A stretch of DNA of 64,000 bases from Sabellastarte sp. h YS-2021 (GCA_964017235.1 OZ024931.1:122957530-123021529); one strand, 5' to 3'. Shown: positions 1 to 13,624, counted from the first letter of the stretch. A program made the numbers and translations. Notes: generated by a model from the letters alone, not told the origin.

Positions 1-800
1 CATTCCTTTATATTTACTGATAATCAGACTGAGAGGAGTGGTGTACAAATAAGAACAACAAAGGGCCTAGTACAGAACCTTGGGGAAAGCCAAATAGGAG
101 TTTACAAACATCTGACAAAGTAGAACTAATTGTCATTGACTGATAACGGTCTGTTAGGTAGGAAGTAAACCATTCCACAATGGAGCCACTGATGCTAAAC
201 CAAATATGGAGGCAACTGAGAAGAGTGGAATGATCTATGGTGTTGAAGGCAGCAGACAAGTCAAGCAATACTAAGGCAGTGGGTTCACCTCTTGACAAAG
301 ATAAGTGAACTTCATTTTTTATGGAAAGAAGAGCCGTCTCTGTTGAGTGACCTGCTTTGTATGCCGACTGGTACGGGTTGCCTAAGTTACAGACATGGCT
401 ATGTTCTAAGAGCTGCTTAGCAAACCACACATTCTACTAATTTTGACATGAAACTGAGGGCAGATACAGGGTGATAATTCTTGAGGTCCTCTGAAGGAAG
501 ATTTGCCTTTTTAATAAGAGTGACTACAGCAGTTTTGAAAGCATTTGGGACACATCCCTCCATGAGTGAGCAATTGACCAGCTTAGTAAGAGATAGTAGC
601 AATATATCAATGCATTCCTTGATCAGAAATGTCTGCCATGCAAGGGTCTCACAGGCAGGATTTTGTTGGTGAGGTTTTAATTATTTTACCAACTGCATCT
701 TCAGAAACTTGGCTAAAGACAGTAATTTTTGGAGGATCTGATGGAGGGTGAACCTCATTTTCAGTGCTAGAGGGAATTAAAGTATCTCTCATTTTGGATG
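1..800 (-). mobile_element. CR1/L2-like non-LTR retrotransposon fragment (RT)
   Basis: Decayed reverse-transcriptase coding runs on the minus strand, from about 800 down to the window edge. Recognisable RT blocks in order are NYHPVSALSFMSKLVE (near 470), PYQSAYKAGHSTETALLS (near 350), LLDLSAAFNTIDHSTLL (near 250) and GFPQGSVLGPLL (near 60). The catalytic YADD block would lie beyond base 1. The frame breaks at about 420 and again upstream. It belongs to the same family as the plus-strand copy at 1.7-4.5 kb, so the two form inverted relics. Assignment to the CR1/L2 group rests on RT block style; the clade is not certain. Confidence 0.8.
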
Positions 801-839
801 CTCCATATGTAGGACTTTGTCATTTGTCAATCTAAATTT

Positions 840-1730
840 GCTCCCTGGTATAGAATTTAAGGCAACTATATTTTAGAAACGAAATCATGCCTGTGTAATG
901 TTATAAATTTACACTGACAATGACCTGGGCATTTTAATTATAACATGAGAGACTTTACAAAATGCTAACCTGATGAGAAAACATCCTCTAAAGCAATGCC
1001 CAATAATCAAACTAACATCGGAGCAGGAAAGAGAGAATCAGATTGTCTCATGCAAGGGATATATTTTCATTTTTCTGAAATCATATACTATGTCTTGTCA
1101 TCTGAAGATTTGGGTGAGAATATTTTATTTATTAGATACTGTGATGCCAGAGTAGCATCAGCCAGTTTTCTCTGATCCAATTAAGGGAATGCATAGGTTA
1201 TATCCCATACAGTAAGTTTTCTATGCATTATATTTGAAGATAAATGTAAAGGTTGCCTCATTTGATGGTCCATATAATAGGACACATTATCTACATAAGT
1301 GCTCTGCTTTGTTTATGCATGAGGTATAGATAAAATGTGCATGATCCTATAACAGTTTCTATTATATTGCTATTCAATTCATTTTTCCTAGCAGATGTTT
1401 TCATAAAATAAATTTAAACTATTCAGAATTAAAATTAACTATATCTGTATAAATTTGCACTTATATAAACTCAATAAACTAATTTGCAGGTCCATAAAAT
1501 ATTTATTTTTCTCACTAAAACAGGTAAAAAGTTATATTTTGTCTTCTAGATAAATGAACATTGGAAACCCCATTTCCCCCTTTTTAACAATGACACGAGA
1601 AATAAAGACACTTTAACATGACATAGACAAGCACAATGTCATACATAAAACAGAAAGTAAAAAATAGATATGAATGGATAAACAGAAAGTCCTGGGCAAA
1701 GGATTTCTGAGAATGACTTACACTAATAGC
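840..1730. other. AT-rich spacer, nothing recognised
   Basis: No ORF, repeat end or motif in this stretch could be supported. It separates two oppositely oriented copies of one retrotransposon family. Confidence 0.5.
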
Positions 1731-1851
1731 CTTTGGTAAGAGTAAAGCTTATTCCTAATTCTATATGCTATGACATTGTATGCAAAAAATATTTCATATT
1801 CCTGTTCATGTCGCAAATTTTCAACCTTGGTCAATGGAAGAGAGCTTATAT

Positions 1852-1894
1852 TTTGCTCCTACTGGGCAGAAATGTGTCCCTCAACCCTGGTCCT
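1852..1894 (+). other. 2A-like peptide motif of the retrotransposon ORF
   Basis: The frame reads LLLLGRNVSLNPGP immediately before the endonuclease start. Ribosome-skipping 2A peptides end in D-x-E-x-N-P-G-P, and 2A sequences at this place are known from CR1-type elements of molluscs and sea urchins. Here the usual Asp and Glu are Asn and Ser, so this copy looks degraded and probably inactive. Confidence 0.55.
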
Positions 1895-2008
1895 CCCACA
1901 TTTAGCGTTCTGAATGCCAGATCTGTAAGGAATAAGGGTCCACTATTTGCCAATATTGTAACTGATTTAGATTTATTTTAGATTTATTTTTGTTCAACGT
2001 TATTTTTG

Positions 2009-2085
2009 TTATACAGCCAGGGTGATATTGCGAAGGAGAGTTTACGGGTGGAGGAACCAGTGCATACTAGTTGGTCAAGATTCTT
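2009..2085 (-). mobile_element. SINE tail fragment inside the CR1-like element
   Basis: The stretch around AGCCAGGGTGATATTGCGA and GGTGGAGGAACCAGTGCATA matches the tail half of the tRNA-headed SINE seen complete at 45702-45903. It interrupts the endonuclease coding of the host retrotransposon. Only the 3' half is present. Confidence 0.6.
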
Positions 2086-4559
2086 CATTGTAGATGACTG
2101 GGAATTGGGAAATAACTACCAACGAAATGAAGTCCCCAGACCAAGAGTCTATTACTCCTTCTGGTTATATATTTCCTCAAAGACCTCATCCCTCAGGTTT
2201 TGGTGGTGGTGTTTTTTTGTTCAGTTTTTTTATTAGATCCTCCCACAAATCACATAAAATAGTTTCATGGGCATTCATTGTTACTTGACTGTATCTTCTG
2301 CCCTCCAGGATCAACAAGTGGCTCATATTCCAAATAAAGTTCAATATAAGAGGTAACACCATATCAACATGTTTGACTTCCGCTCTGATCTCAAAAACAC
2401 TTCCTTCATTAAGTATCCAGCTAAGGCTGTAGTTGACCTTTATGAGCAACATGTAAATGATTTTGTGGATGTTCTTGATAGGCACACACCACTGTTATCT
2501 AGACTGACAGAAAGTTACTGTGGATTGTCTGATTCTTATCAGTGTGCAAAGTCCCTTAGGCACCAATTTGAAAGAAGTTGGCTAAGGGCCAAAAATCCAT
2601 TGAACAGAAGTCAGCTTCGGTGCCAAGTTGCTTGGTGCAATGCATGCACTTGTTAACAAGGATAAGTCAGACTATTATAGTAAGCTGGTCCCAGACAATA
2701 GTAACAGCTCTAGAAAATTATGACATGTGCTGCGCAAAAGCCTGAATGGGTTCCTGAAATGACAAGTCTGACAAGTCACTGGCTGACCAGTTTGTCTCCT
2801 TTTTTTAATAAAATCAAGTCAATTAGGGATACCTTTGTCCCCTCTGGCACTAAAAATGATGTTCATCCTCCTTCTGATTTTCTAAAAATTACTGCCTTTA
2901 CACAAGTTTCTGAAGATACTGTTGATATAATAATCAGAAACACACTTACAAAATCCTGCTTGTTGGAACCATGGCCAAAATTTCTCATCAAGGAGAGTAG
3001 TGATATCCTACTACCATCAATTGCAAAGTTGGCCAACTGCTCAATCATGGAGGGTTATGTCCCTGATGGTTTTAAAACTGCTGTAGTTACTCCTCTTATC
3101 ATAAAGGCTACTCTTCTGGCAGATGATTTGAAAAACTATCGTCCTGTTTCTGGCCTCAGTTTCATATCAAAATTGGTTGAATGTGTGGTTGCAAAGCAAC
3201 TGTTAGAACATATCCATGTCTATAACTCAAATAATCCGTATCAGTCTGCATACAAAACAAGTCACTCAACTGAGACAGCCCTTCTCTCCATAAAAAATGA
3301 AGTTTATATATTCTTGTCAATAGGTGAACCAACTGCCTTGATATTGCTTGACCTCTCAGCAGCATTCGACGCCGTTGATCATTCCACTCTTCTTAGTTGT
3401 CTTCAGACATGGTTTGGAGTTGATGGTTTTGTTCTGAAATGGTTCACTTCCTACCTGTCTGAATGCTATCAGTCAATAAAAATTGGTTCTACTCTATCTG
3501 ATATTTGTAAACTCATATTTGGTGTACCCCAATGTTCTGTTTTGGGTCGTTTAATATTTTCACTGTACACTACTCCCCACAGGTTGGTTATTGGTAAATA
3601 AAAAGTAATATGCAGATGACACCCAGGTTTATATCATCTATCCCAGAAGAATTCATATGCTGCCTTTGAATAGTTGAACAGATACCTGGATGATGTAAAG
3701 TGGATGTCAACTAATAGGCTTAAACTGAATCCAGATAAGACTGACTTTATTGCATTTGGTTAAAAAAGACAAGTTGAAAGCATATTTTCCTACCATTAAC
3801 TACCATCTTGGGTCAGTCAAGAATCTGGGAGTATGGTTCAATTGTGATTTTTTATTGTCCATACATGTTCAGAATATCTGCAAAAGTTGTTTCATGGAAC
3901 TCCATGAATTTAGACATGTCAGGCAGGTTCTTACACTTGATGCCTCTGTACTTTTGGCCAATGTTCTTGTTAGAAGTCGGTTGGATTACTGTAACTCACT
4001 TTTCAGGAGTCTCTCTAAGCTAAGTCTTGGTAAATTACAGTGCATCCATTAAGAAATTGCATTCGCTTCCTGTTGAACATTGCTCAGTCTTTAAAACACC
4101 CACCCTTGTTTCTTCACACTGGTTTTCTTAAATATTTTGCTCCATATATCTCTTCCTACAGCAGTTCTTACAGTACCAGGTGCAGTCAGAATGGTGGTAA
4201 TTTCCTTGTGGTTCCAAAGTTTCAACCGTCTATCCATAAATTTGTCAAGCAGTTTGGTTATAGTTTTGCTTTTGCTGGCCCCACTGTTTAGAATGCTCTT
4301 CCTGGTGAGATTCATGCATCCCTCTTCCTAGCCTCTTTCAGAAAGCAGCTCAAAACATACCTGTACACCAAGACAAACCCACCTTAGTCTTACTCACCCC
4401 TTGCATTCTCTGTGGTGCTTGGCCTTTTTCTGTCCCTGGATACTGAAATTGGTTGACTGTTTTGGTTTTGATGCACCTTAGAATCCCTTTGAATAGGGGA
4501 GATTAAGCGCTACAAAAGTTCAATTAGAATTAGAATTCCTTAGTTTGGAGGAATTCAAT

Positions 4560-6740
4560 AAACAGTCTTGGGCCTTTGTAATTACTTCTTATACTATTAA
4601 GGTAATGTTTTACATACATGACAGCAAACTTTAACATGTCGAATCTACTATAACAAACAGCAAAGTTGAGTTTTAGATGTGCGTTTTTATAAATATAGTC
4701 CTCAATGCTACTCCAAAGTTTTGTATTTTCTCAACAATCATATAGGTAATGGTCAATGGTATAAACTTTTCTACAGAAAATAAAGAGTGGTGTAACCTTT
4801 AATTCCACATTTACGTTAATGATAATTACACTTTAGGATTCTGTTGAATTATTTTATGTTGAAAACTTTGAATGTACCTTTTTCATAATTTTATCATGTA
4901 ACCTGAAAATATCACTCAAATTATCATTTCCTAAATTGGGTATATTTGTATGGAGTACCACATTATTCGACCATGTTGTTAACATTTTCATTTATAACCT
5001 TTTTATTCCAAATAGTAGGTATAGCAGTGAAATAACAGTGTAAAGCATTCTACTTAGGCCTGATTTTAAGTTTTCATTAAGGATATCCTTTTTAACATGT
5101 AACTCTGTTCATCTAATATATCTTATAATTAAGTGGCCTGTCAAGCTTATTTGTTTTCATGCAGGTTTGAACGATCACTGCTGCTGCCACCAGATCATAT
5201 AGTCTCACTGAATAGTTTTTTGGTTTTGGAATTTTTTTCTACCTGTATTTTTTGAAACTAGGTGGAACGTTTTTCAGATACTTTGATGAAACCTTGAACC
5301 TCTTTAAAGGTCACTGCATGCATTTTTTCAAAAACACCTCATCATCACATTTTGAAGAAAACAGCTTGCACCGATGTTATAGAATTTTGCAGGTAAATTC
5401 TAGAAGTAAATCCACACATTGGAAATGACTTTCTGAATAGCAGATCATGGATGCCTGAATGGGAGGCATTTTTTCACATATTTCAAAATCGGGTAAAAAT
5501 GAAATAAGTTATTCAACTACTTTTAACATTCTTTCACATGTTAAAATGTCAGCCCTGTTTCCACTATCTTATAGCCATCTTAAATTGAAACAATGAGTTC
5601 CTAACTGCCAGATAACTTAGGTTTTCACTTTTAAAACCAAACTTGGCATATATATTAAGATTTGCCAAAAGAATATCCTGATATTCTCGTGATCTTAAAC
5701 TGTTAATATTAGTGGAGCTATGGCCTCCTTAGAATCATTGATTGGAGTAAACCTTCTGGCTCATTTACCTTTTTCATGCTTTGAAAAGTAACTTTTCAGT
5801 GATATTGAAGTTTTCAAAGGAAGACCCTGGTTAACTATAAATTTAAATATTAATGATATTATGGTCACCATAAACTTAAGTTATACTGAGGGTATAACTT
5901 TTTAAAGGAAAACTTGGCACCCAGTAAACGCACAAGCTTGGCAAAAGGTATTATTTTCTGGTCACCTTAAAGTCTCAGAATCTTCAATGAAGTTATGCCC
6001 ATGTTACAGTAAAATAAGCCCAAACTTTGCTATTGTTTACTTAGCCTTAGTTAAAATTTGCACACTTATAAAGGGAGACAAAGAGGACATTCTTATTTTC
6101 TGGTCACCTTAAAACCCAAATATCATTGAAATTATGGCCACCTTACAGTAAAAACAGGGGTTTTCAGCTTCTTACTGGCTCGTTCTTCAAGTATACCATC
6201 AGTTAAACTCGGCACACTGATTAAGCTTTCTCAAAGAAAGACTTTTACAATCTAAAGAGTCCCAGTATTGCCAATCTTAATACATTAAATACAGTTTTAG
6301 CTTCCAGTTCCTTTAGATTGGGATTTTTTAACCACAATTGGGACATGTATTAAAATAAAATTATCTGGCAAAGTTAAGCTCTTGATATTTATGAAGTTAT
6401 GGCCACATCAAAAAAGGAGGCATTCAGCACCAGCTGATGTGGTTATGAACCTATATGTATTACAGTTGATCAGTGCACATATGCAATGTATATAAATTCC
6501 CAATTTTAAGTACATTAAAAGAACAGAGTTTTTATTCCATTCTTGTTGTGTTAGATTCTGCTCATCTGGTGTATCATTTTCCTATTGGAAAATACATCAT
6601 TAAGTATCTTTTAGGTTAAACTTGCAAGAGTTTATCTGTTTTTCTTTTGTTCTAGCTAATTTGAGATGAATATTTTCACACAAGTGAGGTCACATTAAAG
6701 TGACTGGAGAGTAATTTATTCGCCCATTATATATACAAAG
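4560..6740. repeat. AT-rich region with degenerate ~120 bp repeats
   Basis: No gene is seen. Between about 5640 and 6440 the phrases TTATGGCCACCTTA and TTTTCTGGTCACCTTAAA recur at roughly 100-150 bp spacing with heavy divergence, which suggests a very old tandem array. The rest is plain AT-rich sequence. Confidence 0.4.
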
Positions 6741-6805
6741 CATAAAATGTTAATATATAAAACATATAAATATTATTTTAATATATATAGTATGTTATAT
6801 TATCC

Positions 6806-6930
<125 letters not shown>

Positions 6931-7051
6931 CGCTCTATATATTGTATTTATTTATAATAATAAAATGATTAGAAAGATCCCTCTCTTATGAGTAACAAAA
7001 TTATGAATAAGTTCAAATGGCTCTCGTGTTTTGCTGACTCTATACCTGTGT

Positions 7052-7262
7052 AGGGGGCTTGGTGGTCTAGCAGTTAGAGTTCTCGCCTCCAACCTCTCAG
7101 GCCCCTGGTTCGAATTTTGGACCGGGCGCTTCATGCTGGAAAGTTGGTAGTTATTTGCCGATGCCCGGTGGTTTACAGTGCAGTATGCACTGATTTCCTC
7201 CACCTGTAAACTAACCGTCGCAATATGACCCTGGCTGTTAAACGCAACCTAAAACAACAAAT
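7052..7262 (+). mobile_element. tRNA-headed SINE, near full length
   Basis: The head begins GGGGGCTTGGTGGTCTAGCAG. It shows an A-box-like segment (TGGTCTAGCAGTTAGAG) and a B box (GGTTCGAAT), the RNA polymerase III promoter of tRNA genes. A conserved body follows (GGAAAGTTGGTAGTTATTTGC, CAGTATGCACTGATTTCCTC) and a tail with CAATATGACCCTGGCTGTTAA. The same sequence is found inverted at 45702-45903. It is not a functional tRNA, since no cloverleaf is maintained. Confidence 0.8.
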
Positions 7263-7689
7263 AATGTGTAATGAATAAGATGGTGTGGTTATGCTTGTTA
7301 TGCTTGTGTGTACCTAATCAGTGAAAGAGCTAAGAAATGGAATAATTTGGGTACTAGTGCATTTTTTCAAAGTTTTTATATTTACTCATAAAGCTATCTA
7401 ACCTTAGTATCTTAAACTTCCTGTTCGTTTTTTTGGGAAACTAGTTCATGTATCAGGAAACTGCTAATTATTTCATACAGAAATAAACACATAAGGCCCA
7501 AATTCATCCCACCAATGAACACCCAAATGTGTTTTATTTCATGAAATAAGTAATGATCCCCAAAGCATCCAACCATGATGTCTCCAACTTCCTCAAAATA
7601 TTATTGATGCTTCAACAAAAGTTCTGTGCCTGTACATATGATGAAATAATGATAAGAAAATTCGCTAACTGAAGCTGCAAGCATTTTCT

Positions 7690-7985
7690 TTATCTGGTGG
7701 TTTTACTGTCCTATGTGGATGACTGCCCCAGGGTACATATAGATAGATTGAACCAGATTATCAACTATAGAGTGACTACTCACTCTACCAGTTTTGACAT
7801 GAAACAATGCTCTGATATAGGAAAGTAATTCTTCAAATTCTAACTTGGTAAAGATATAGCTCTGAACCTCCCCCACCCTCGTCAGGACAACATTTAACAA
7901 TTTAGTAGCAGTAGTTTAATACATGTTTTCATAAGAAAAGTAGGGAAACAAAATTCGGTTGGTGAAGTTTTGATGACACTAATAT
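7690..7985 (-). mobile_element. Decayed CR1-like RT fragment
   Basis: Minus-strand similarity to the 430-690 part of the CR1-like relic at the window start, for example the shared segment around TTTTGACATGAAAC followed by GTAATTCTT, and TTGGTGAAGTTTTGATGA. A short open frame (7703-7900) has no intact RT block. This is weak, sequence-level recognition only. Confidence 0.4.
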
Positions 7986-8393
7986 TTTCTCTCCTCTGTA
8001 GTCAACTGCTCTCATTCCTCATTCAAACTCTAATGTAACCTTTCTTAACCATTTTTCTTTCAACTCTCCTATTTTTAAGCAACTATTTTAAATACCATGA
8101 TATCAATCAGAATTGTGTCACTATCCTATAAGATTGAATTGATTATTAATAGGATCAAACATGCTCACCAATATGACTATAAGAACTGTAAAAAAAACCA
8201 CTAATGTTTTAAAAAATATCAAACAAGCTTTACATTTTCCCTATACTCTCGCTGACCTTACTAAATTTACTCTGTCAGTTATACAACATAAAACTTTTTG
8301 TTTTCAATTTCAAAATTTGGACAAAGTCAAAAATGTGGAACCATGATTTAATCTTATACAAGTATAATAATTTAACAGACTTATAGAATTTGT

Positions 8394-8800
8394 TGGTTTT
8401 GTGAACACAAAAAGGTTGCTTTCATAGCGGTAACTCAAACATGGCTCAGGTCATATGATCCTGATAACTTTATTGCCAGTGTTAATCCTCCTGGTTATAA
8501 ATGTAGTTGTGTGCGTCATACTTTCGGGAGGGGGAGTGGAGTTAATGTGTTTATCCAGGATGATTTAAGTTTCAAACCACTGTCACACTTATATGTTCAT
8601 TGAACTGAAAGTATCTCTATTTATTTATCAACTAGCAATTGCTCAGGATATATTTTTCCATATGTATAGACCTCAAAATATTCCGAAGGCCCAGTTTCTT
8701 CATGACTTTGGGTTGTTTTTTGCAGTTCTATCAAGCATGCAGTGAGCGCATTCTGTTGATTTATATATATCTTCATCTTGACAAACAAAATTTCTGGTAA
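8394..8800 (+). mobile_element. CR1-like endonuclease fragment
   Basis: Plus-strand translation gives VAVTQTWLRSYDPDNFIA, then NPPGYKCSCVRH and RGSGVNVFIQDDLSFKPL. This is the APE-type endonuclease segment of CR1/L2 elements, where a catalytic Glu normally sits in TETW and here reads TQTW. No frame is long enough to be functional. Confidence 0.65.
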
Positions 8801-9240
8801 AAAAATTCAATGATGTGCTTAAACAACATAGCTTTATTCAAATAAAAAATTCCCTATGGTGAATTTTTTATTGCATCCACATCTAAGGCCATATTTTTTT
8901 ATATTTCAGGCATCAGGGAATCTTTTTTGTTCCCGCAGTCTGGTTACAAGTCAAGGATGGCCTATATAATTGTAAAATTCATAAATAAATATGCAAGATT
9001 TCAGGTCAGGCATTTTAAACTCAGAGCTGATCAAATGCCTTCATAATACAGCCAGTCTTCTCAGTCATCAATATATCACCATGCACCAGCACAATCCCCC
9101 TTTTTCCTATTGTTGTTATTATTTCTATTGTTATAAAGTACAAAAATTGGTGCATCTTCATTGTTTGCTGGAAATATACACGTTAGTGATAAAATAACAA
9201 TAAAAGAGGAAAAAGTTACACAAAATAATGTTATGAGAAT
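8800..9240. other. Spacer, nothing recognised
   Basis: AT-rich sequence between two retrotransposon relics, with no supported feature. Confidence 0.4.
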
Positions 9241-9249
9241 AAATAGATA

Positions 9250-12200
9250 TCTGTTTTTTTTTTCTTGCTACAAATTTTTATACATGAAAAGTATGAAGAA
9301 CAGCTGGAAGCATTTGAGTTACATTTACAATAAATAGATCTTGAAACCTAACCAATTTTTCTTGAACTCTTCCTCTTTACTTGTATCAGTACTCAATAAA
9401 AGTTGCTCTCGATAGCATGTTTTTAATTTTATACAAAGCTCATCAAAGCTTGGCATTTTTGAGTTCTCTGCACATATAAAAATGTAATATTTTGTAGCCA
9501 ATATCAGGGAGTGGACAGGAAGGAAGTCATTGTTCAAATGGCCCAGTAGGATTTCAAGAGGTGCTAAATTTAAATGTTTATTTGATACAAGATCCAACCA
9601 ATGATTTAAATCTCTCCATAGTTGCCTCACAATTTCACATGTCGTGAAAAAATGAGTAATAGTTTCAGTTGCTGATTTGCATATCCGGCATGCATTATCT
9701 TTAGACTTACCAATCTGGTATAGCAATTTATTTGTTCCTAGTATCCAGTAGATTAGTTTGTATTGGAACCAAATTAGCTGGTTATCTAGTACAGTATTAA
9801 AACATATATAGAATATTCTCCACTAATTCTATCTATTGTTGCATTTAGTTCATGATCCCATTGGTCCCTGTACTTGTTATCACAACTCCTACCATTTAAA
9901 ATATTACACATATATTTTACAGCCTTGTTTTGCTTAATCAAGAAAGATAAGTGGTTGGGGATCCATGGTCTTTCTGACCATTCACTCCAGTGGTCTGTTT
10001 TAGCCATTACTTTTTTAATAGCACCTCTTACCTCGTAATAGTCAAGAAAATTTTTATTTTGAAATTATAAATGTCTTCAATTTCTGTCTTAGATTTCATT
10101 TTAAAGGTGCTGCAATTAACCAAGTCACCAACCAAAGTAATGCCATTTTTATATCATGTGCCTTTAAATAACATTTTCTTCACTTTAGAGTTGTGCCATA
10201 ATAGAGATAGTAGGTTGTCAAGAGGTTTTATGGACAGAGCATTATAAATATGGTCCCATATTTCAAAAACTTCCAAGTAGTGTTCTAATTGGGCAACATT
10301 GTTTTTGGAAAAGTGTAGCCCACTCGGAATTTGGTGTCTGTAGAAACCTTCTAATCCAGGTACATTTCATTGCTTTTACAAAATATTCTAGGTTTATCAT
10401 TTTTAATCCTCCCTTTTGGTAGTTTTGTGTTATATTAATATGTTTAACCTTGTCTGGTTTATTATTCATTAAAAATTCATAAATTTATTTTCTATTTGCT
10501 TTATGTATTTGGCCCCCCAATTGGACAAGTTATTATTATATGGTTCAGTTTATAGACTGCTAATGTTTTAATAACAGTTATCTTTCCAATTGGAGTCAAA
10601 CACCTCTTATTCCACCTGTTCAATAGTACGTTAGTCTTGCGTAATACATTTGGAAAATTTATTTCTGGAATTTTATTCAACTTTACACTGAATTCTATGC
10701 CTAAAAAGGAAAAATCAGTGGCACCCCATTTTAATGTACATTTTTTCTTTGGAATTTTTTTCCTTCCTATCCAAATTAATTTTGTTTTACTGGTATTCAT
10801 TTTTAGGCCTGATACTGATCCGAATATTTCAATAGTGTTAAACGCTGACAACAATGATCTCTCTGAGCCATCTAAAATTATAGTAGTATCATCACCAACT
10901 TGTGTGATTTTGTATTCTTCAGAACCCACTAGGACACCCTTGATGTCTTTATTTTCATATATCAGACTACATAGGATCTGTGCACAGATTATAAATAAGT
11001 ATGGCACAATGAGATCTCCTTGTTTGCATCCCCTCTCAATATTGATGAATTTTGACAGGAATCCTGCTTACAGTATTGTTGCCTTTATATTACTATTAAA
11101 TAATTTAATCCACTTTATAAAATCTGGGCCAAAACCAAAGAATTTTAATACTCGATACAAAAATTTCCAGGAGATCGAATTACAAGCCTTTTCAAAATCT
11201 ATAAGTTTTAGTAATCCGTCAGTACCTTTTTGTTCTGTATAGTTCATTAAATCATAAATTAATCATATCTATCCCCTCTCCTATATATCGTCCCTTAATA
11301 AAGCCTGTTTATGTACTGTCAATTAGTTTTGCCAGTAAAGGTTTTAGTCTTGTTGCAATACTTGAAGATGCTAATTTATACAATACTCTCAATAGTGATA
11401 TGGGTCTCCAGTTCTTTAGTAGATCGCATTGCTTATTACCTTTCAGGAGACAACTAATAATTGTCTGTCTTAAACTTAATGATAGGGTTCCCTTTGCAAA
11501 GGAGTAGTTAAGCACCATCAAAACAAAATATTTGAGTTTTGCTCAGAACATCTTATAAAATTCGGCCGGAAAACCATCAATGCCCGGTGTTTTGTTGTGT
11601 TTCATTCCCTTAGAGCAGCACCTATTTCTGTAATAGTCAGTGGACCTTCTATATTTAATGCTTCATCTGGAGTTAATTTATTTTGTTGGTAATTTAAAGA
11701 ATTCCAATCAAAGTCATTTGGGTCATTTTCTTTATTTTCAAACAGGCGTGCATAGAAAGTTCTGATCTGATCTAAAATTATTTTTTTATTTGTTATTACT
11801 GTACCATCAATAAGCATTATCTTTTTAATGGTCTTTTCAATGTATTTATATTTTTGCAAATTGCAGAATTCTCTTGTTGATTTTTCATAAAGGGATAAAT
11901 TCTGGACTCTTGACCTTATCATTTGACCAAGTATATAAGGTTCACGTATAGTTGTTTCAGTTCTTCTTGTTTAAGCCTTAGAAATTCTGTAGTACATGCT
12001 GTTTCATCCTTTTCTAATTGTTCAACTTCTGCAATCAGGCATAGTTCCTTAATTTGCTCCTTTTTAAGTTTACTAGCATACTTTATGGTATCCCCGCGAA
12101 TTTTTAACAAGAAAAATGTCGTCCATTATTGTAAAGTTTATATTAATATCTGGTATTGAGGAAAAACATTCTATATTGTATACTGGTACTGCATATTGTT

Positions 12201-13040
12201 TTTAACTGTCATAATTGAATCATTGATTAATTTTATGTAGCCTGGGTTTTTAAGAGACTACAGTTAAATTCCAAATGCCTCTGCCCTGATTAAAAGTATC
12301 TAATATTATATCTATGTCAACTCTCAAGTGGTCACTTCTATACCCTGACTTTATTTGACAGTTCTGTATGAGGTCTGCAAAAGTTTCAGAAAGTAGTCTA
12401 GTCTCACCTGTTTTACAAGATTACACCTTCTCCATGTATATCTTTTAGTTGTTGCATTTAATAATCTAAAAGCATCCGATAGTTTTAGATTTTTGACAAT
12501 ATCCAAGACTTTTGACCAAGACCGTGGATTATAAATAGTCACATAATTATTACTGTCTAAATTTGGATTAAGAACGAGATTAAAGTCCCCACATATTATT
12601 GTATAAATTTCGCTGGAGTCCTTTACATAATTTCTTATCGTATCAAAGCACTGAGGGTTGTCATTATTTGGGGCATAGATGTTTATAATCCTCAGACAGA
12701 AACCTGACAGCTGTAAATCAACCAGAAGAATATTACCTACATTGTCTGTTGTTACATCTTTTATTGAATATTCAAAGTTATTCTTAATAATTATCGCAAC
12801 TCCTCGGGAGTTAGTTTTGCACCCCTGAATAATGCATTTGCAAGTTGGGAAAGCTGTAAGTACTTCATTTTTGTCAGATTTGGTCAGGTGGGTATCTTGC
12901 AAGCAGAGTATATTTATCTTATTGTGTGCTTTTAATAAAAATTTACAGACATTATGCTACTTTTTCTTTTCTCTAATACCCTGTACATTTGCCATTGACG
13001 CTCTTATTGTGTTATGCATATTTCTTGTTTATGACCCAGA
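9250..13040 (-). mobile_element. L1/Tx1-like non-LTR retrotransposon, defective
   Basis: Minus-strand ORF2 relic. The endonuclease begins near 13000 (MANVQGIREKKK) and continues to about 12351 with GDFNL and NIYAPN. The linker frame 11922-11602 leads to TPGIDGFPAEFY near 11580. RT follows with NWRPISLLRVLYKLASSSIA (about 11420) and GCKQGD. The catalytic block reads VGDD instead of FADD near 10890, so the active-site neighbourhood is altered. The C-terminal cysteine-histidine knuckle (CRICKSATETITHFFTTC) lies near 9690-9640. At least five frame breaks separate these blocks. The 3' end is near a T-run at 9252-9262, which is a poly-A on the minus strand. A sister copy lies at 46.8-49.3 kb. Confidence 0.88.
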
Positions 13041-13620
13041 GAGACAAACCAAACACATCTAATATTTTGGGAAACCCAACTCCCCCTATCACTGGAAATA
13101 ATCTGAAATGAAAGGTTAGTGAAAATATATATTGTTACAGTATGTATTCTTCATGTGTATCTTTGCAAATTTTAATCCTGTACATATATCAGAATTTTAT
13201 GTATGTTTTACAGGTTTACATCAGGTTACACTTTCCCCGCCTCTAGACTTGTCAAGATGCACATTTGCAATCTCCATCCCTGGGTTTGCTCATAAATGGA
13301 GGAATTGTAGCAATATACATATTGCAATTTATTAAATTTTCATAACATTTTCCCTTTTTGCTCTTCCCCACTCATTACATTTACTCTTCATTGTTACAGT
13401 TTGCACTTCCCTTAAGCTTTGACCTCAGAGTTGACCTCAGAGTTGTCAGTTGTGGATAATAGATGGTTGGAAATCAGAAGATACTTCTCATGCAGTTTAG
13501 TGTGTACTACATCAAAGTAATTTCAGACCAGACTTAACTCTGCTTCCCAGTCAATCTGTAAGAAAAGGTCTGCAATTGGCCAGCATTTTTGGTAATTAGT
13601 GTTTGTGGTTACACTTAGTA
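13040..13620. other. Spacer, nothing recognised
   Basis: AT-rich, no supported gene. A short direct duplication (GACCTCAGAGTT twice near 13420-13445) is the only pattern seen. Confidence 0.4.
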
Positions 13621-13624
13621 ATAG

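Larger units (their letters stand above)
1733..4540 (+). mobile_element. CR1/L2-like non-LTR retrotransposon, defective
   Basis: Plus-strand relic with parts in the expected order. A 2A-like motif ending NPGP lies at 1883-1894. The start of the endonuclease follows (SVLNARSVRNK), then an interruption by SINE-like sequence at about 2009-2085, then more endonuclease (ITPSGYIFPQRP and a GGG loop, about 2140-2220). A linker frame runs 2369-2656. The RT frame 2720-3601 carries YRPVSGLSFISKLVE, PYQSAYKTSHSTETALL, LLDLSAAFDAVDHSTLL and GVPQ. The catalytic YADD is at 3609-3620 but out of phase with the preceding frame. The 3' end near 4540 has short TTAGAA-type repeats, as CR1/L2 elements often do. 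Multiple frame breaks make it non-autonomous. Confidence 0.85.

Noticed and set aside
7052-7130. tRNA gene
   Set aside because: A and B boxes are present but the acceptor and anticodon stems do not pair convincingly, and the sequence recurs as a SINE with a common body and tail.
10637-11242. 201-codon plus-strand frame
   Set aside because: Exact antisense of the L1-like RT region; the minus-strand translation carries the RT blocks.
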